Origin: Albimonas sp963816545
GTDB lineage: Bacteria; Pseudomonadota; Alphaproteobacteria; Rhodobacterales; Rhodobacteraceae
NCBI GenBank assembly: GCA_963816545.1
Contig: CAWFLE010000003.1
Span: 88,262-152,261 of the forward strand
Length of the DNA stretch: 64,000 bases
Direction of reading: 5' to 3'
The notes under the pieces are model-generated. The model saw only the letters and a program-made list of their open reading frames with translations. It was not told where the DNA came from and did not search any database. Positions 1 through 9,295 of this stretch are shown piece by piece (position 1 is the stretch's first letter; every line of letters begins with the position of its first letter). The translations under genes and the position numbers were made by a program.

Positions 1-855
1 GTAGCTGCGCACGGCGGCCGAGACGCCCACGCCCCCCATCGCCAGCGCCGCCAGCCCCACCAGCACCAGAAAGGCGCCCATGCGGTCCACGAAGGCCTGC
101 ACCCCCGGCGCCCCGTTCCTGCGGTCCTGCCAGCGCAGGCCGGCCTCCGGGAAGCTCTGCGCCAGCCCGGCGCGCAGTTCGTCCAGCGGCGCATCCTGCG
201 CCAGCCGCAGCCGGTACTCGGTCTCATAAAGCGTGCCCGGCGCCAGCAGGCCGGAACCCTCCAGCGCCTCCACCCGCATCAGCGTGCGCGGGCCCAGCCC
301 GAAGCCCCCGCCGGCCTCGTCCGGCTCCCGCTCCAGCCGCGCGCGCAGTTCGTACTCGGCGTTCCCGATCCGCACCCGGTCCCCGACCGAGAGGTCCAGC
401 CGGTCCACCAGCGCCGGCGCCATGACCAGCCCCCAGATCCCGTCCCGCTCGGCCAGCGCCGCGTCCAGCGTCACCCCCCCGGACAGCTCGACCGCGCCGT
501 AAAGCGGGTAGGCGCCGTCCACCCCCTTCACCTGCGTCAGCGCGCGGTCCAGCTCCCCCGTCTCCGGATCCGGCGCGGCGACCATGGACCGGAACTCCAC
601 CGTCTCCGACACCGCCTGCGCCCGGGCGTCCATCCACGCCAGCTCCGCGTCGTTCGCGAAGCGGTAGGTGATCTCCACCGCCGCATCGCCGCCGAGGATC
701 GGTGCGCCCCTCCCGGCTCAACCCCTCCCCGATCGCCGACCGCACGGACCCCACCGCCGCGATCGCCGCGACGCCGAGCGCGAGGCAGGCGAGGAACACC
801 CCGAACCCCTTCAGCCCTCCGCGCAGCTCCCGCCGCGCGATCCGCCAGGCGGGGG

Positions 856-859
<4 letters not shown>
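1..859 (-). CDS. FtsX-like ABC transporter permease, N-terminal part (cut by window edge, frameshifted)
   Basis: Membrane subunit of an inner-membrane ABC exporter of the MacB/LolC/YbbP type. About 286 residues are visible. A short cytoplasmic start (MTPAWRIARREL) leads into a first membrane helix at about residues 18-38 (rich in A, L, V), then a long periplasmic domain, then a second helix (LVLVGLAALAMGG) close to the window edge. The start ATG overlaps the stop of the ATPase gene in an ATGA junction, so the two are translationally coupled. One surplus base near 704 (after the codons for SREGRT) breaks the frame; both halves read well in their own frames, so I treat it as a sequence error. 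In E. coli ybbA-ybbP lies next to tesA, and the same trio is seen here. Substrate unknown. Confidence 0.8.
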
Positions 860-1567
<708 letters not shown>

Positions 1568-1569
<2 letters not shown>

Positions 1570-2278
1570 GGGGGCTCTCCGTTCCTGGGCGTCATCCGCA
1601 TATGGGCGCGGCGGGAGCCGGCTCAAGACAAGCTTTTGTGGCGCGGGCTTCGCGCTTGTCACGCTCGCCGCCCCGGTTTCCGCCGCGGCCGAGCCGGTGA
1701 CCCTGCTCGCGCTCGGCGACAGCCTCACCCACGGTTACGGCCTTACCCAGCAGGACGGTTTCGTCCCGCAGCTGGAATCCTGGCTGCGAGGGCGCGGCCA
1801 TGACGTGGAGGTGATCAACGCCGGCGTCTCGGGCGACACCACGCGGGGCGGACTCTCCCGGCTCGACTGGTCGCTGACGCCGGAGGTGGACGCGGTGATC
1901 GTGGAGCTGGGGGGAAACGACCTGCTGCGGGGGATCGACCCGGCCTCTTCCCGACAGAACCTGGACGCGATCCTCGCCGCGCTGGCGGAGCGGGGCCTGC
2001 CCGCCCTGCTCGCCGGCCTGCCCGCCCCGCGCAACTACGGCGACGACTGGAAGGCCGCCTTCGACGCCATGTACCCCGAGCTCGCCGAGACGCATGGCGC
2101 GCTCCTCTACCCCAACTTCCTCGAAGGCCTCGGCGGATTCGAGAACCGGGACATCCCGCGCGACCTGATGCAGGCCGACGGCCTCCACCCCAACGCCGAA
2201 GGCGTGGCGCGCGTGGTCGCCCATATCGGCCCGGCGGTGGAGGCGCTGATCGCGCGCGCGGAGGCTCGGGCCGATTGA
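1568..2278 (+). CDS. tesA: TesA-like SGNH lysophospholipase/arylesterase
   Basis: Periplasmic SGNH hydrolase acting on thioesters, lysophospholipids or aryl esters. A hydrophobic export signal (GAGFALVTLAAPVSAAA) is followed by the mature enzyme with block I GDSLT (nucleophile Ser), block II Gly in VSGDTTRGG, block III GGNDLLRG and block V DGLHPN (Asp and His). The last three quarters of the reading is secure. The start is not: ATG 1568 gives a somewhat long, charged n-region before the signal, and no other in-frame ATG is closer. Divergent from the ABC exporter genes, as tesA is from ybbA-ybbP in E. coli. Confidence 0.88.
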
Positions 2279-2709
2279 CCCCCCCGGCGCAGGCGCCGCG
2301 CCGACCCTCGCGCCTCTGGCGGCCCCGGGGCGCCCGCGGCGCGTTCCGCTGACAGGGCGTCTGGCCGGCACGAGCCTCCGCAGGCATCGCGGGTGGCCTG
2401 CCCCCCCTTCTCTGGCCGGGCGTGTCCGCGCCAACCGCTGCGGCGCACCGAAGCGCGGCGATCGGCGCGACCCGACCCCGCCCCGACCGTCGCGCCGGTC
2501 CGCGGGTCCTTTGCAAAGGACCCGCGCGGCGTCCGCCTCGCTCGGCCCGGACGCCGCGACCGCTGACGCCCCGCACCCCGGCCCCCCTCGCCCTGGCCGC
2601 CCCCGATGTGGCAGGCGGCCCGGGCGGGCGATGGTCGGGGCGCGGCCCCGGCCGAGTCCCGTCCGGGGCCGCCCTTGACCGCCGCAGTCGCCGACCCCAC
2701 ACCCCCTGA
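2279..2709. other. GC-rich intergenic stretch, no gene supported
   Basis: About 430 bases between tesA and thpR. It is extremely GC-rich with several open frames, but their translations are low-complexity (Arg, Pro, Ala, Gly) and resemble no family. A TTTGCAAA core at about 2511 sits inside the longer inverted repeat GCGGGTCCTTTGCAAAGGACCCGC (positions about 2502-2525), which could be a terminator for tesA or a protein-binding site. I see no RNA gene. Confidence 0.5.
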
Positions 2710-3294
2710 ATGATCCGCGCCTTCATCGCCCTGCTGCCGCCGGAGCCGCTGCGCGACCGGCTGGAAGACCTCGCATACGACCTGGAAGAAGGCCGTGCGG
2801 TCGCATGGGAAAACCTGCACCTCACCCTCGCCTTCCTTGGCGACGCGCGGCCCGAAACTCTGGAGGACGTGGCGGTGGAGCTGGAGGCCCTGCGCGAAAC
2901 CTCGCCGGAGGTGGCGCTCCGCGGCGTCGACGTCTTCGGGGCCGCCCGCCCCCGCAGCGCCCATGCGCTGGCCGCGCCGACACCCGCCCTCAGCCGCCTG
3001 CGCAACGCCATGCGTCGCGCCTGCCGCGCCGGCGGCCTCGAACTCCCGCACGAGCGGTTCACGCCGCATGTCACGCTGGCCCGCTTCTCGACACGGACCC
3101 CCGCAGGCGCGCGGCTCCACCCCTGGCTCCAGAAGCACGCGGCCTTCGCCGCCGAGCCCTTCGCCCCGGCCGAGGCATGGCTCATGCGCTCCGACCTCAC
3201 CCAGGACGGCCCGAACTATTCCGAACTGATGCCGATTCCGCTGCTCGCGCCAGAGAGCGGCGCGCCCCTCGCGCCCACCGGGATCCAGGACTGA
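2710..3294 (+). CDS. thpR: RNA 2',3'-cyclic phosphodiesterase (LigT/ThpR family)
   Basis: Member of the 2H phosphoesterase superfamily, which opens 2',3'-cyclic phosphate ends of RNA. The 194-residue protein has both catalytic HxTx motifs: HLTLAFLG (about residues 37-44) and HVTLARFS (about 120-127). The N-terminus MIRAFIALLPPE is the usual start of ThpR proteins, so ATG 2710 is well supported. The C-terminal WLMRSDLTQDGPNYSEL block is also typical of the family. It stands alone on the plus strand. The family assignment is secure; the natural substrate is not known from sequence. Confidence 0.93.
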   Translation: MIRAFIALLPPEPLRDRLEDLAYDLEEGRAVAWENLHLTLAFLGDARPETLEDVAVELEALRETSPEVALRGVDVFGAARPRSAHALAAPTPALSRLRNAMRRACRAGGLELPHERFTPHVTLARFSTRTPAGARLHPWLQKHAAFAAEPFAPAEAWLMRSDLTQDGPNYSELMPIPLLAPESGAPLAPTGIQD

Positions 3295-3495
3295 CCGCGC
3301 CTCAGCGCGCGTACCGCCAAGCGAGTTCCTGCCGCAGGCGCCCCTCCGCGAGACGCAGGCGAACGCTCCAGCTTCCCACGCGCCGGTCCCGCACCGCCCG
3401 TCTCCAGATCACGCTCCGGCCATCCATCCCGGCAACTCCTGCACCGCCGCATCACCCCGCGCGGCGAGGTAGTCCGGGAAGGTTTCCAAACGATG

Positions 3496-3524
3496 ACGGG
3501 CGCGTGAAATTCTCACGCGCCCGT
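3496..3524. terminator. Bidirectional hairpin terminator after the DUF1127 gene
   Basis: A perfect 12-bp inverted repeat (ACGGGCGCGTGA / TCACGCGCCCGT, loop of 5) lies 57 bases beyond the stop of the minus-strand DUF1127 gene. There is no long T run, only T-rich sequence on each side. Its position fits transcription termination of the DUF1127 gene, possibly also of thpR from the other side. Confidence 0.6.
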
Positions 3525-3580
3525 TGGCTTCTCTTCCCCCGAAGTCCCGGCCCGGGCCCCCGCCCGATCCGGCGCCTCGT

Positions 3581-3808
3581 TCAGCGCCATCCGCGAGGCG
3601 CGTCCCAGAACGGGCGGTCCGCCTCGACCATCGCGGCGTCGCCGTCGAGGCCGATGTCGCGCAGCTGCTCCGGGCTCAGCCGGGACAGGGCCTGCCGCTG
3701 CCGGGTCAGCTCCCGCCACGCCGACATGCGCGCGAAGACCTGGGTGAACGAGAGACCCGTCGCGCGGGCCCGGCCCGAAGCGCGAGCCGATGAAAGGGTG
3801 TGAGCCAT
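3581..3808 (-). CDS. DUF1127 (YjiS-like) small protein
   Basis: Small 75-residue protein. The conserved core is in the C-terminal half: WRELTRQRQALSRLSPEQL, then RDIGLDG, the signature of DUF1127. Family members in alphaproteobacteria are short, Arg-rich and often stress-induced, and some are linked to RNA or phosphate metabolism; that link is from the literature on related proteins and is not shown here. ATG 3808 was chosen because the longer reading continues into the divergent regulator gene. A GGAGGC ribosome site lies just upstream. The gene is divergent from a LysR regulator, a pairing common in Rhodobacterales that suggests it is the regulator's target. Confidence 0.88.
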   Translation of the reverse strand: MAHTLSSARASGRARATGLSFTQVFARMSAWRELTRQRQALSRLSPEQLRDIGLDGDAAMVEADRPFWDAPRGWR

Positions 3809-3833
3809 GATCGCCTCCTTGTTAACAAAATTC

Positions 3834-3905
3834 GTGATGCACGCCCCCGGGGCATCACCGACATTGATGCATATGACGAGCCGTGATACATTCTTCAAAC
3901 GAATG
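3834..3905. promoter_or_regulatory. Candidate LysR operator region with two inverted repeats
   Basis: The space between the divergent DUF1127 and LysR genes is AT-richer than its surroundings. It holds GTGATGC (3834-3840) facing GCATCAC (3852-3858) across 11 bases, and CATTC (3889-3893) facing GAATG (3901-3905) across 7 bases. Spaced dyads of this kind are usual for LysR binding and for the activator's own control. The sequences are seen; their function is inferred. Confidence 0.45.
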
Positions 3906-3935
3906 CTTTTGACGTCGCGGATCACGGAGGTTGAT

Positions 3936-4814
3936 ATGCCTCGCAACCTGGACCTCACCTCCCTGCGCAGCTTCGCCATGGTGGCCGAGGCCGGCGGCGT
4001 CACCCGCGCGGCGGGCCGGCTGCACCTGACGCAGTCCGCGGTCTCGATGCAGTTGAAACGGCTGGAAGAAACCATCGGACAACCGCTGATCGACCGCACG
4101 GGCCGATCTCTCCAGCTCACCTCGCAGGGAGAGCTGCTGCTGAGCTACGCCAAGCGCATGATCGCCCTGAACGACGAGGCCTGGGGTCGTCTCACCGGGC
4201 AGGCCTTCGAGGGGGAGATCACCCTCGGCGTGCCGGCGGACATCGTCTACCCGCACATCCCGCGGGTGCTTCAGCGCTTCGCCCGCGAATATCCGCGGGT
4301 GAAGGTGACGCTGGTCTCCTCCTACACGCGCCGCCTCCATGCGCTGCGGGAGCGGGGCGAGGCCGACCTGATCCTGACCACCGAAATCAATCCGCGCCCG
4401 GGCGGCGAGACGCTGGACCGCCCCTCACTTGTCTGGGTCGGCGCGCCTGGCGGCTCGGCCTGGAGGGCGCGGCCCTTGCGGCTGGCGTTCGAGAACAACT
4501 GCATCTTCCGCGCCTCGGTGCAGGAGGCGCTGGACCAGGCCGGCATCCCTTGGGAAATGGCGGTGGAGTCGGAGACCACCCGGACCATCGAGGCGAGCGT
4601 CTCCGCCGACCTTGCGGTTCACGCCGCCATCGCGACCGCCATCGGGGCCCATCTGGAGGTGGTCCGCCACGGCGGCGCCCTGCCGGATCTTCCTGTCTAC
4701 AACATCAACCTCTACCGCGCCGAGGGACCGGAGAACCCCCTCACCGAGGCTCTGGCCGGCTTCGTGAAGGACGCCTATCGCGGCGCCCAGGACCGGGTGC
4801 TGGCCGCGGAGTAG
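3936..4814 (+). CDS. LysR family transcriptional regulator
   Basis: A 292-residue LysR-type DNA-binding regulator. The winged helix-turn-helix is at residues 1-60 (LRSFAMVAEAGGVTRAAGRL, QSAVSMQLKRLE), followed by the substrate-binding domain (ITLGVPADIVYPHIP onward). ATG 3936 gives the standard MPRNLDLTSLR start and has a CGGAGG ribosome site seven bases upstream; earlier in-frame ATGs lie in the operator region. It is divergent from the DUF1127 gene, its likely target. In alphaproteobacteria such DUF1127-linked LysR proteins are common, but the effector is unknown to me. Confidence 0.9.
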   Translation: MPRNLDLTSLRSFAMVAEAGGVTRAAGRLHLTQSAVSMQLKRLEETIGQPLIDRTGRSLQLTSQGELLLSYAKRMIALNDEAWGRLTGQAFEGEITLGVPADIVYPHIPRVLQRFAREYPRVKVTLVSSYTRRLHALRERGEADLILTTEINPRPGGETLDRPSLVWVGAPGGSAWRARPLRLAFENNCIFRASVQEALDQAGIPWEMAVESETTRTIEASVSADLAVHAAIATAIGAHLEVVRHGGALPDLPVYNINLYRAEGPENPLTEALAGFVKDAYRGAQDRVLAAE

Positions 4815-4829
4815 CGGCGCCGTCCCCTC

Positions 4830-5784
4830 TCAGGGCGTCACCACCACCTTGCCGGTCGCCTTCCGCTCCCGCAGCAGGTCGAGCGCCTCGTTCGCCCGCT
4901 CCAGCGGCACGCGGTTGGAGACGTGAGGGCTGAGCCGCCCCTCCCGCCACCAGCCGATCAGGGTGCGCATGGAGCCGGCAAGCACCTCGGGCCGGAACTG
5001 CCGGTAGGCGCCCCAATAAAGGCCGATCACGGTCAGGTTCTTCACCAGCAAGATGTTGGCCGGGATCTGCGGCACGTCGCCGGAGGCGAAGCCGATGGGC
5101 AGAAGGCGCGCCTCCGGCCGGCAGGCGCGCATCGCCGCCTTCCACTGGTCGCCTCCCACCGGGTCATAGACCACGTCGAGTCCCGCCGAGCGCGAGGCAC
5201 CGCTCCCGGATGTCTTCGCTATCGGAATCGATCACATGGTCCGCGCCGGCGGCCTTCGCGATCTCCAGCCGCTCCGGCCCGCGGGCGCAGGCGATCACCT
5301 CGGCGCCCATGAGCTTGCCGATCTCCACCGCCGTCAGCCCCACCCCTCCGGCGGCGCCGAGAACCAGCAGACGCTCGCCCGGCTGCATCCGCGCGCGATG
5401 GTCCAGCGCGACGTGGGAGGTGCCGTAGGCGATCTGGAAGCTCGCGGCGATCTCGGCGGGCATGCCCTCGGGAACCGGCGTGCAGACCGCCTCCGGCGCC
5501 ACGGCGTATTCGGCGAAGCCGTCGGAGGCGAGGGCGGCCACGCGGGTTCCTGGCGCGAGCGTCGCGCCCTCGCCGACCGCGTCCACGATCCCGCCCAGCT
5601 CTGCGCCGGGCGCGAAGGGAAGGTCCTGCTTTTCCTGATACTTGCCCTGCACCTTTAGCACGTCCGCGAAGTTCACGCCGCAGGCTTCCACGCGGATGCG
5701 GACCTCGCCTGGGCCGGGCTCCGGCAGGGGGACGTCGTCGAGGACGAGGGCCGAGTTCAGGGCGTGCAGGCGCATGGCGCGCAT
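4830..5784 (-). CDS. NADPH:quinone oxidoreductase / zinc-binding-like MDR dehydrogenase (frameshifted)
   Basis: Medium-chain dehydrogenase/reductase of the quinone oxidoreductase (crotonyl-CoA reductase-like, YhdH/QorA) branch, using NADPH to reduce quinones or enones. The start MRAMRLHALNS and EVRIRVEACGVNFADVL are typical. The nucleotide-binding loop is LGAAGGVGLTAVEIGK, and AGADHVID follows. The structural zinc cysteines of alcohol dehydrogenases are absent, as expected for QOR. The frame breaks between about 5180 and 5205; the remainder, VYDPVGGDQWKAAM to the end TGKVVVTP, continues in another frame. Total length would be about 318 residues, normal for the family. A GGAGA ribosome site precedes ATG 5784. 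Confidence 0.85.
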
Positions 5785-5830
5785 GGGCGTCTCCTTCCGC
5801 TGGTCGGGCGGAACTATGGCGGAGGGAAGG

Positions 5831-6304
5831 TCACTCCGCCAGCGGCTCCGCCGGATCGCCAAGGCGCAGGAGGCCGGGCGCAAGCACCTCCGCCGTGATC
5901 CCGCCATGGCCGCGCAGGGCGGAGTAGCCGCCGGGGCCCAGCGCCTCCTCCATCCGCGAGCAGGGGGCGCAGGGGCCGGCGACCCGCACCACGGCCTCCC
6001 CGATCCGCAGCCGCCGCCCCCGAAGGGCCGTGAGGTTAAGGCCCGAGACCGCGAGGTTGCGGCGCAGATCGCCGAACCCGGCCTCCGGCGCGCGGGCGAG
6101 GGCGCGGATCACCGGCAGATGCTCGGCCTGGATCAGGGTCAGCGCACGCTTGCCGGGAGAGGCGTGGTCGCCCTCCAGCCCGTCGAAGCCGAGCCGCGCA
6201 GCCTCGACCGCCTGCACCGGCGCGCGGCGCGCAGGACGCAGGCCGATCCACTCGATTCGGCCGGGGCCGGCATGGCGGGCGATGAGCTCGGCGAGCGTCT
6301 CCAT
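5831..6304 (-). CDS. MOSC domain protein
   Basis: A 157-residue stand-alone MOSC (molybdenum cofactor sulfurase C-terminal) protein. Residues 18-25 read EWIGLRPA, then GLEGDHAS (about 43-50), RALTLIQAEHL, RRNLAVSGLNL and the conserved Cys in AGPCAPCSRME (about 110-120), the motif where MOSC proteins carry sulfur or molybdenum cofactor. Family members such as YiiM reduce N-hydroxylated compounds; whether this one does is not shown. It lies just downstream of the quinone oxidoreductase start on the same strand, separated by 47 bases, and is probably transcribed with it. Confidence 0.88.
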   Translation of the reverse strand: METLAELIARHAGPGRIEWIGLRPARRAPVQAVEAARLGFDGLEGDHASPGKRALTLIQAEHLPVIRALARAPEAGFGDLRRNLAVSGLNLTALRGRRLRIGEAVVRVAGPCAPCSRMEEALGPGGYSALRGHGGITAEVLAPGLLRLGDPAEPLAE

Positions 6305-6635
6305 GGCGCCGGAGGATGGCGCCCGCGCCGCCCGCCGCAAGCCCCGTCGGCGGGACGAGGCGCCGGCCGGAGGCGCGAACCGCGGAGCGCGCCGCGGGCG
6401 AGACGGCGGCCGGAGGCGGGACGGCAGGCGCGGCGCCCGCCCCGCCCGCCGCAAGCTCCGCCGGCGGCGGCCCATGCCGGCCACAGGCCCCGGCCCATGG
6501 CACGCGCCGCGGGCGAGACCCTTGGCCGCAGGCGCGACGGCCGGCGCGGCGCCCGGGCCGGAGGCGCGGTTCCGCTCGACCGGCCGCTGCGGTGCAGCAT
6601 AGACTTCGCGGCGCAACGGCAAGGAGGGACGGCGA
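6305..6635. other. Intergenic stretch with internal GC-rich repeats, no gene
   Basis: About 330 bases between divergent MOSC and DUF2332 genes. It contains several partly repeated GC-rich blocks; one block starting GCGCCGCGGGCGAGAC occurs at about 6388 and again at about 6507, each followed by a similar 40-base tail ending in GCGCGGCGCCCG. Open frames across it give only Arg/Pro/Ala-rich translations. The AAGGAGG site at 6622 serves the DUF2332 gene. Confidence 0.5.
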
Positions 6636-7670
6636 ATGGAAGACCAGGCGACCCGCGAGGCGTTCGTGAAGCAGGCGGAGGCTTGCGAGAGCCTGGGCTC
6701 GCCCTTCACCGGCCGGCTGCTGCGGGGGCTCGCCGCCGCCATGACCGGCGAGGGCGCGCTGGAGGCGCGCATCCTCGGCTGGAGGGGCGACCCGGTGGCG
6801 GATGCGCTGGCGCTCAGGGTGGCGGGGGCGCTGCACGGGCTCGCGCGTTCGAGCCTCGCGCCCGAGTTGGAGCGGGCGTGGCCGCCGGAGCCGGAGGGCC
6901 ATCCGGCGGAGGCGGCGCGGGAGGCCTTCGCCCGCCATGAGGCATGGCTCGCCCCGTGGCTCGACGGGCCGCCGCAGACCAACGAGGTCGCCCGGTCCGG
7001 GGCCCTTCTGGGCGGCGCGCTGGCCCTGGCCGCGCGGGTGAAGATGCCGCTGGAGTGGCTGGAGATCGGCGCCTCGGCCGGGCTGAACCAGAACTTCGAC
7101 CGCTTCCGCTATGACTTCGGCGAGGGCCGCGGCTGGGGCGATCCCGAGGCGCGGGTGGTCGTGCGGCAGGCGTGGCGGGGGAGCCCGCCGCCGGACGCGC
7201 CCCTTGATGTGGCGGCGCGGGCGGCGGTGGACGTGGCGCCGCTCGACCCTACCGACCCGCGCACCCGCGCCCGGCTGATGGCCTATATCTGGCCCGATCA
7301 ACCGGAGCGGCTGGCGCGCACCGGTGCGGCGCTGGAGGAGATCCTGGCCCATCCGCGGCCGGTGAAGCGGGGGGACGCCGCAGCTTGGGTGGAGGCGCGG
7401 CTCGCCGCCCCGCAGGCGGAGGGGACGGCGCGCACGCTCGTCCACACCATCATGTGGCAGTACATGCCCGCAGGGACGCAGGGCGCCATCCGTGCGGCGA
7501 TGGAGCGGGCCGGGGCGGCGGCGACCGCGGCACGTCCCCTCGCGTGGCTGAGCATGGAGCCGGACGCTGCGACGGGCTCGGCGGCGCTGTCGCTGACGCT
7601 CTGGCCGGGGGGCGAGGCGCTGGCGCTGGCGCGGGCGGACTTCCACGGCCGCTGGGTGGACTGGGCCTAA
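6636..7670 (+). CDS. DUF2332 family protein
   Basis: A 344-residue cytoplasmic protein matching the DUF2332 family. Recognisable blocks are the N-terminal FVKQAEACESLGSPFTGRLL, EVARSGALLGG, the motif LEIGASAGLNQNFDRFRYDF (about 137-156) which looks like a methyltransferase-type glycine motif, and IWPDQPERL. A GGAGGG site lies upstream of the chosen ATG. The function of the family is not established; the LEIGASAGLN block hints at nucleotide or SAM binding, which is only an inference. It is alone in its transcription unit, followed by another unknown gene 122 bases downstream. Confidence 0.85.
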   Translation: MEDQATREAFVKQAEACESLGSPFTGRLLRGLAAAMTGEGALEARILGWRGDPVADALALRVAGALHGLARSSLAPELERAWPPEPEGHPAEAAREAFARHEAWLAPWLDGPPQTNEVARSGALLGGALALAARVKMPLEWLEIGASAGLNQNFDRFRYDFGEGRGWGDPEARVVVRQAWRGSPPPDAPLDVAARAAVDVAPLDPTDPRTRARLMAYIWPDQPERLARTGAALEEILAHPRPVKRGDAAAWVEARLAAPQAEGTARTLVHTIMWQYMPAGTQGAIRAAMERAGAAATAARPLAWLSMEPDAATGSAALSLTLWPGGEALALARADFHGRWVDWA

Positions 7671-7792
7671 GCCTCTCTCCGCGCGAAGCGCGCCGGCGCC
7701 CTTCGCGCTCCGGGCCGGGCCTGCGCTTGCCATGCGGGCGCGGCGCGGCGATACGGGACGCGAGGGCGACGCGCCGCCAGGGGGGCATTCGG

Positions 7793-9073
7793 ATGCTGCG
7801 GTTTCTGTTCTGGTTCATCGTGCTGGCGGTCATCGCAGCGCCGCTCGCGTTCCTCGCGCTTGCGCTGGAGCCGGAGCCGGTGCTGCCGCAGACCGACGCG
7901 CTGACGCCCGCGCAGGCGGCGGAATCCAAGGCGCTGGTCAAGCGGGCGCGGGAGACGGCCAACGGCGAGGGCTCGCGCGTGCTGACCGCCTCCCGGCGGG
8001 AGCTGGACGGGCTGATCGCCACCGGCGCGCGCGTGGCCCCGAGCCTGCGGGGCCGGACCGAGATCGGCGCGGACGGGGTGAAGGTGGCGCTGGCCGTGCA
8101 GCCACCGATGCTGGATGCGCTGGGGTGGGTCAACCTGCGGGCGGAGGTGGCGCCGTCTCAGGACGGGCTCGACGTGCGCTCGATCCGGCTGGGGCGGATG
8201 GATCTGCCGCCCGAAACCACGCTGGCGGTGCTGCGCTGGGCGGCGGATGCGGTGTCGGACGTGCCGATCGGGACGCTGCTGGTGGATTCGGTGCGGTCGG
8301 TGGAGACGCGGGGAGGCGAGCTGCGCCTCGCCATCGCGCCGCAGCCGGAGGGGGAGGGCTCGCTCTTCGCGCGGGTGATGGACGGGGTGCGGCAGGCGGC
8401 GGGGATGGCCGGGGGCTCGGCCGTGCAGGCGCATTACGACGCGATGGCGGAGGCGGCGGCGGCCGGCAGGCTGAACGGCGCGGGGCCGGCGACGCCCTGG
8501 TTCCGCTACGCGGTGGCGCGGGTGGCCGAGGCGGGGCATGAAAGCGCGGAGGCGGCCCGCGAAGACATGAAGGCCGCGATCATGGCCCTGGCGGCCCATT
8601 GCGGAGACCCCAAGCCGATCCGTCAGGTGGCGGGAGAGTTCGAGACCTCGGAGCCCTCGAAATGCCGGGGCACGACCTTCGCGGGGCGCAAGGACCTGCG
8701 GAAGCACTTCCTGCTCTCGGCCGCCTTCGCCGCGGCCGGCGGCAGCGCCCTGAGCTTCGGCTTCGGCGAGGTGAAGGAGCTGGTGGACGCGAGCGGCGGC
8801 GGCTCGGGCTTCAGCTTCGACGACGTGGCCGCGGATCGCTCCGGGATCGCCTGGGCGGAGACGCTGCTGGCGGCGGAGCCTTCGGAGCTGGGGACGCTGG
8901 CGGAGATGTCGGAGCGGGAGTCGGCGATCATGACCTCGATCGAGGGGCTGCCGTCCTTCATGCAGCAGCCGGAGTTCGAGGCGAAGTTCGGGGGCGTGGA
9001 CACGCCTCGCTACAAGGCGCAGGTGGAGGAGATCGACGCCCGGATCGCGGCGCTTCCGATCCACGCGCGCTGA
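7793..9073 (+). CDS. Conserved hypothetical protein with N-terminal membrane anchor
   Basis: A 426-residue protein I do not recognise. It has one N-terminal membrane helix (MLRFLFWFIVLAVIAAPLAF) followed by EPEPVLPQTDALTPAQAAES, then a long exported or periplasmic part rich in Ala and acidic residues without obvious catalytic motifs. The middle (GVKVALAVQPPML to ETTLAVLRWAADAV) looks like alternating beta strands. The C-terminal third (GRKDLRKHFLLSAAFAAAGG, SFGFGEVKELVDA) has the look of an independent globular domain. The AAGDLRKHF-type segment recurs in uncharacterised proteobacterial proteins. ATG 7793 follows a weak GGGGG site. It precedes typA by 222 bases. Confidence 0.75.
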   Translation: MLRFLFWFIVLAVIAAPLAFLALALEPEPVLPQTDALTPAQAAESKALVKRARETANGEGSRVLTASRRELDGLIATGARVAPSLRGRTEIGADGVKVALAVQPPMLDALGWVNLRAEVAPSQDGLDVRSIRLGRMDLPPETTLAVLRWAADAVSDVPIGTLLVDSVRSVETRGGELRLAIAPQPEGEGSLFARVMDGVRQAAGMAGGSAVQAHYDAMAEAAAAGRLNGAGPATPWFRYAVARVAEAGHESAEAAREDMKAAIMALAAHCGDPKPIRQVAGEFETSEPSKCRGTTFAGRKDLRKHFLLSAAFAAAGGSALSFGFGEVKELVDASGGGSGFSFDDVAADRSGIAWAETLLAAEPSELGTLAEMSERESAIMTSIEGLPSFMQQPEFEAKFGGVDTPRYKAQVEEIDARIAALPIHAR

Positions 9074-9295
9074 CGGATGCAAGACGGCCCCGCCCGCTCA
9101 AGGGGCGGGCTCGGAGGCCGGGGCCTCGGCGCAGGCGGGGCGGGTTGCGCGACGGCCGGAGGAGGCGCCGGGGGCGCCGACCCGAGGGGGGCGCGGCGAC
9201 GGGGCGCTTGCCGCGGCGCAACATTTCAGGCAAGGGCGGTCCGACCGCCGGCGTCCCCGGGACGCGGGCCCATGCCTCCTGTCCGGATACGTTAC

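Noticed and set aside
2422..2709. A 95-residue open frame upstream of thpR
   Set aside because: Low-complexity Arg/Pro translation without ribosome site or homology-like motifs.
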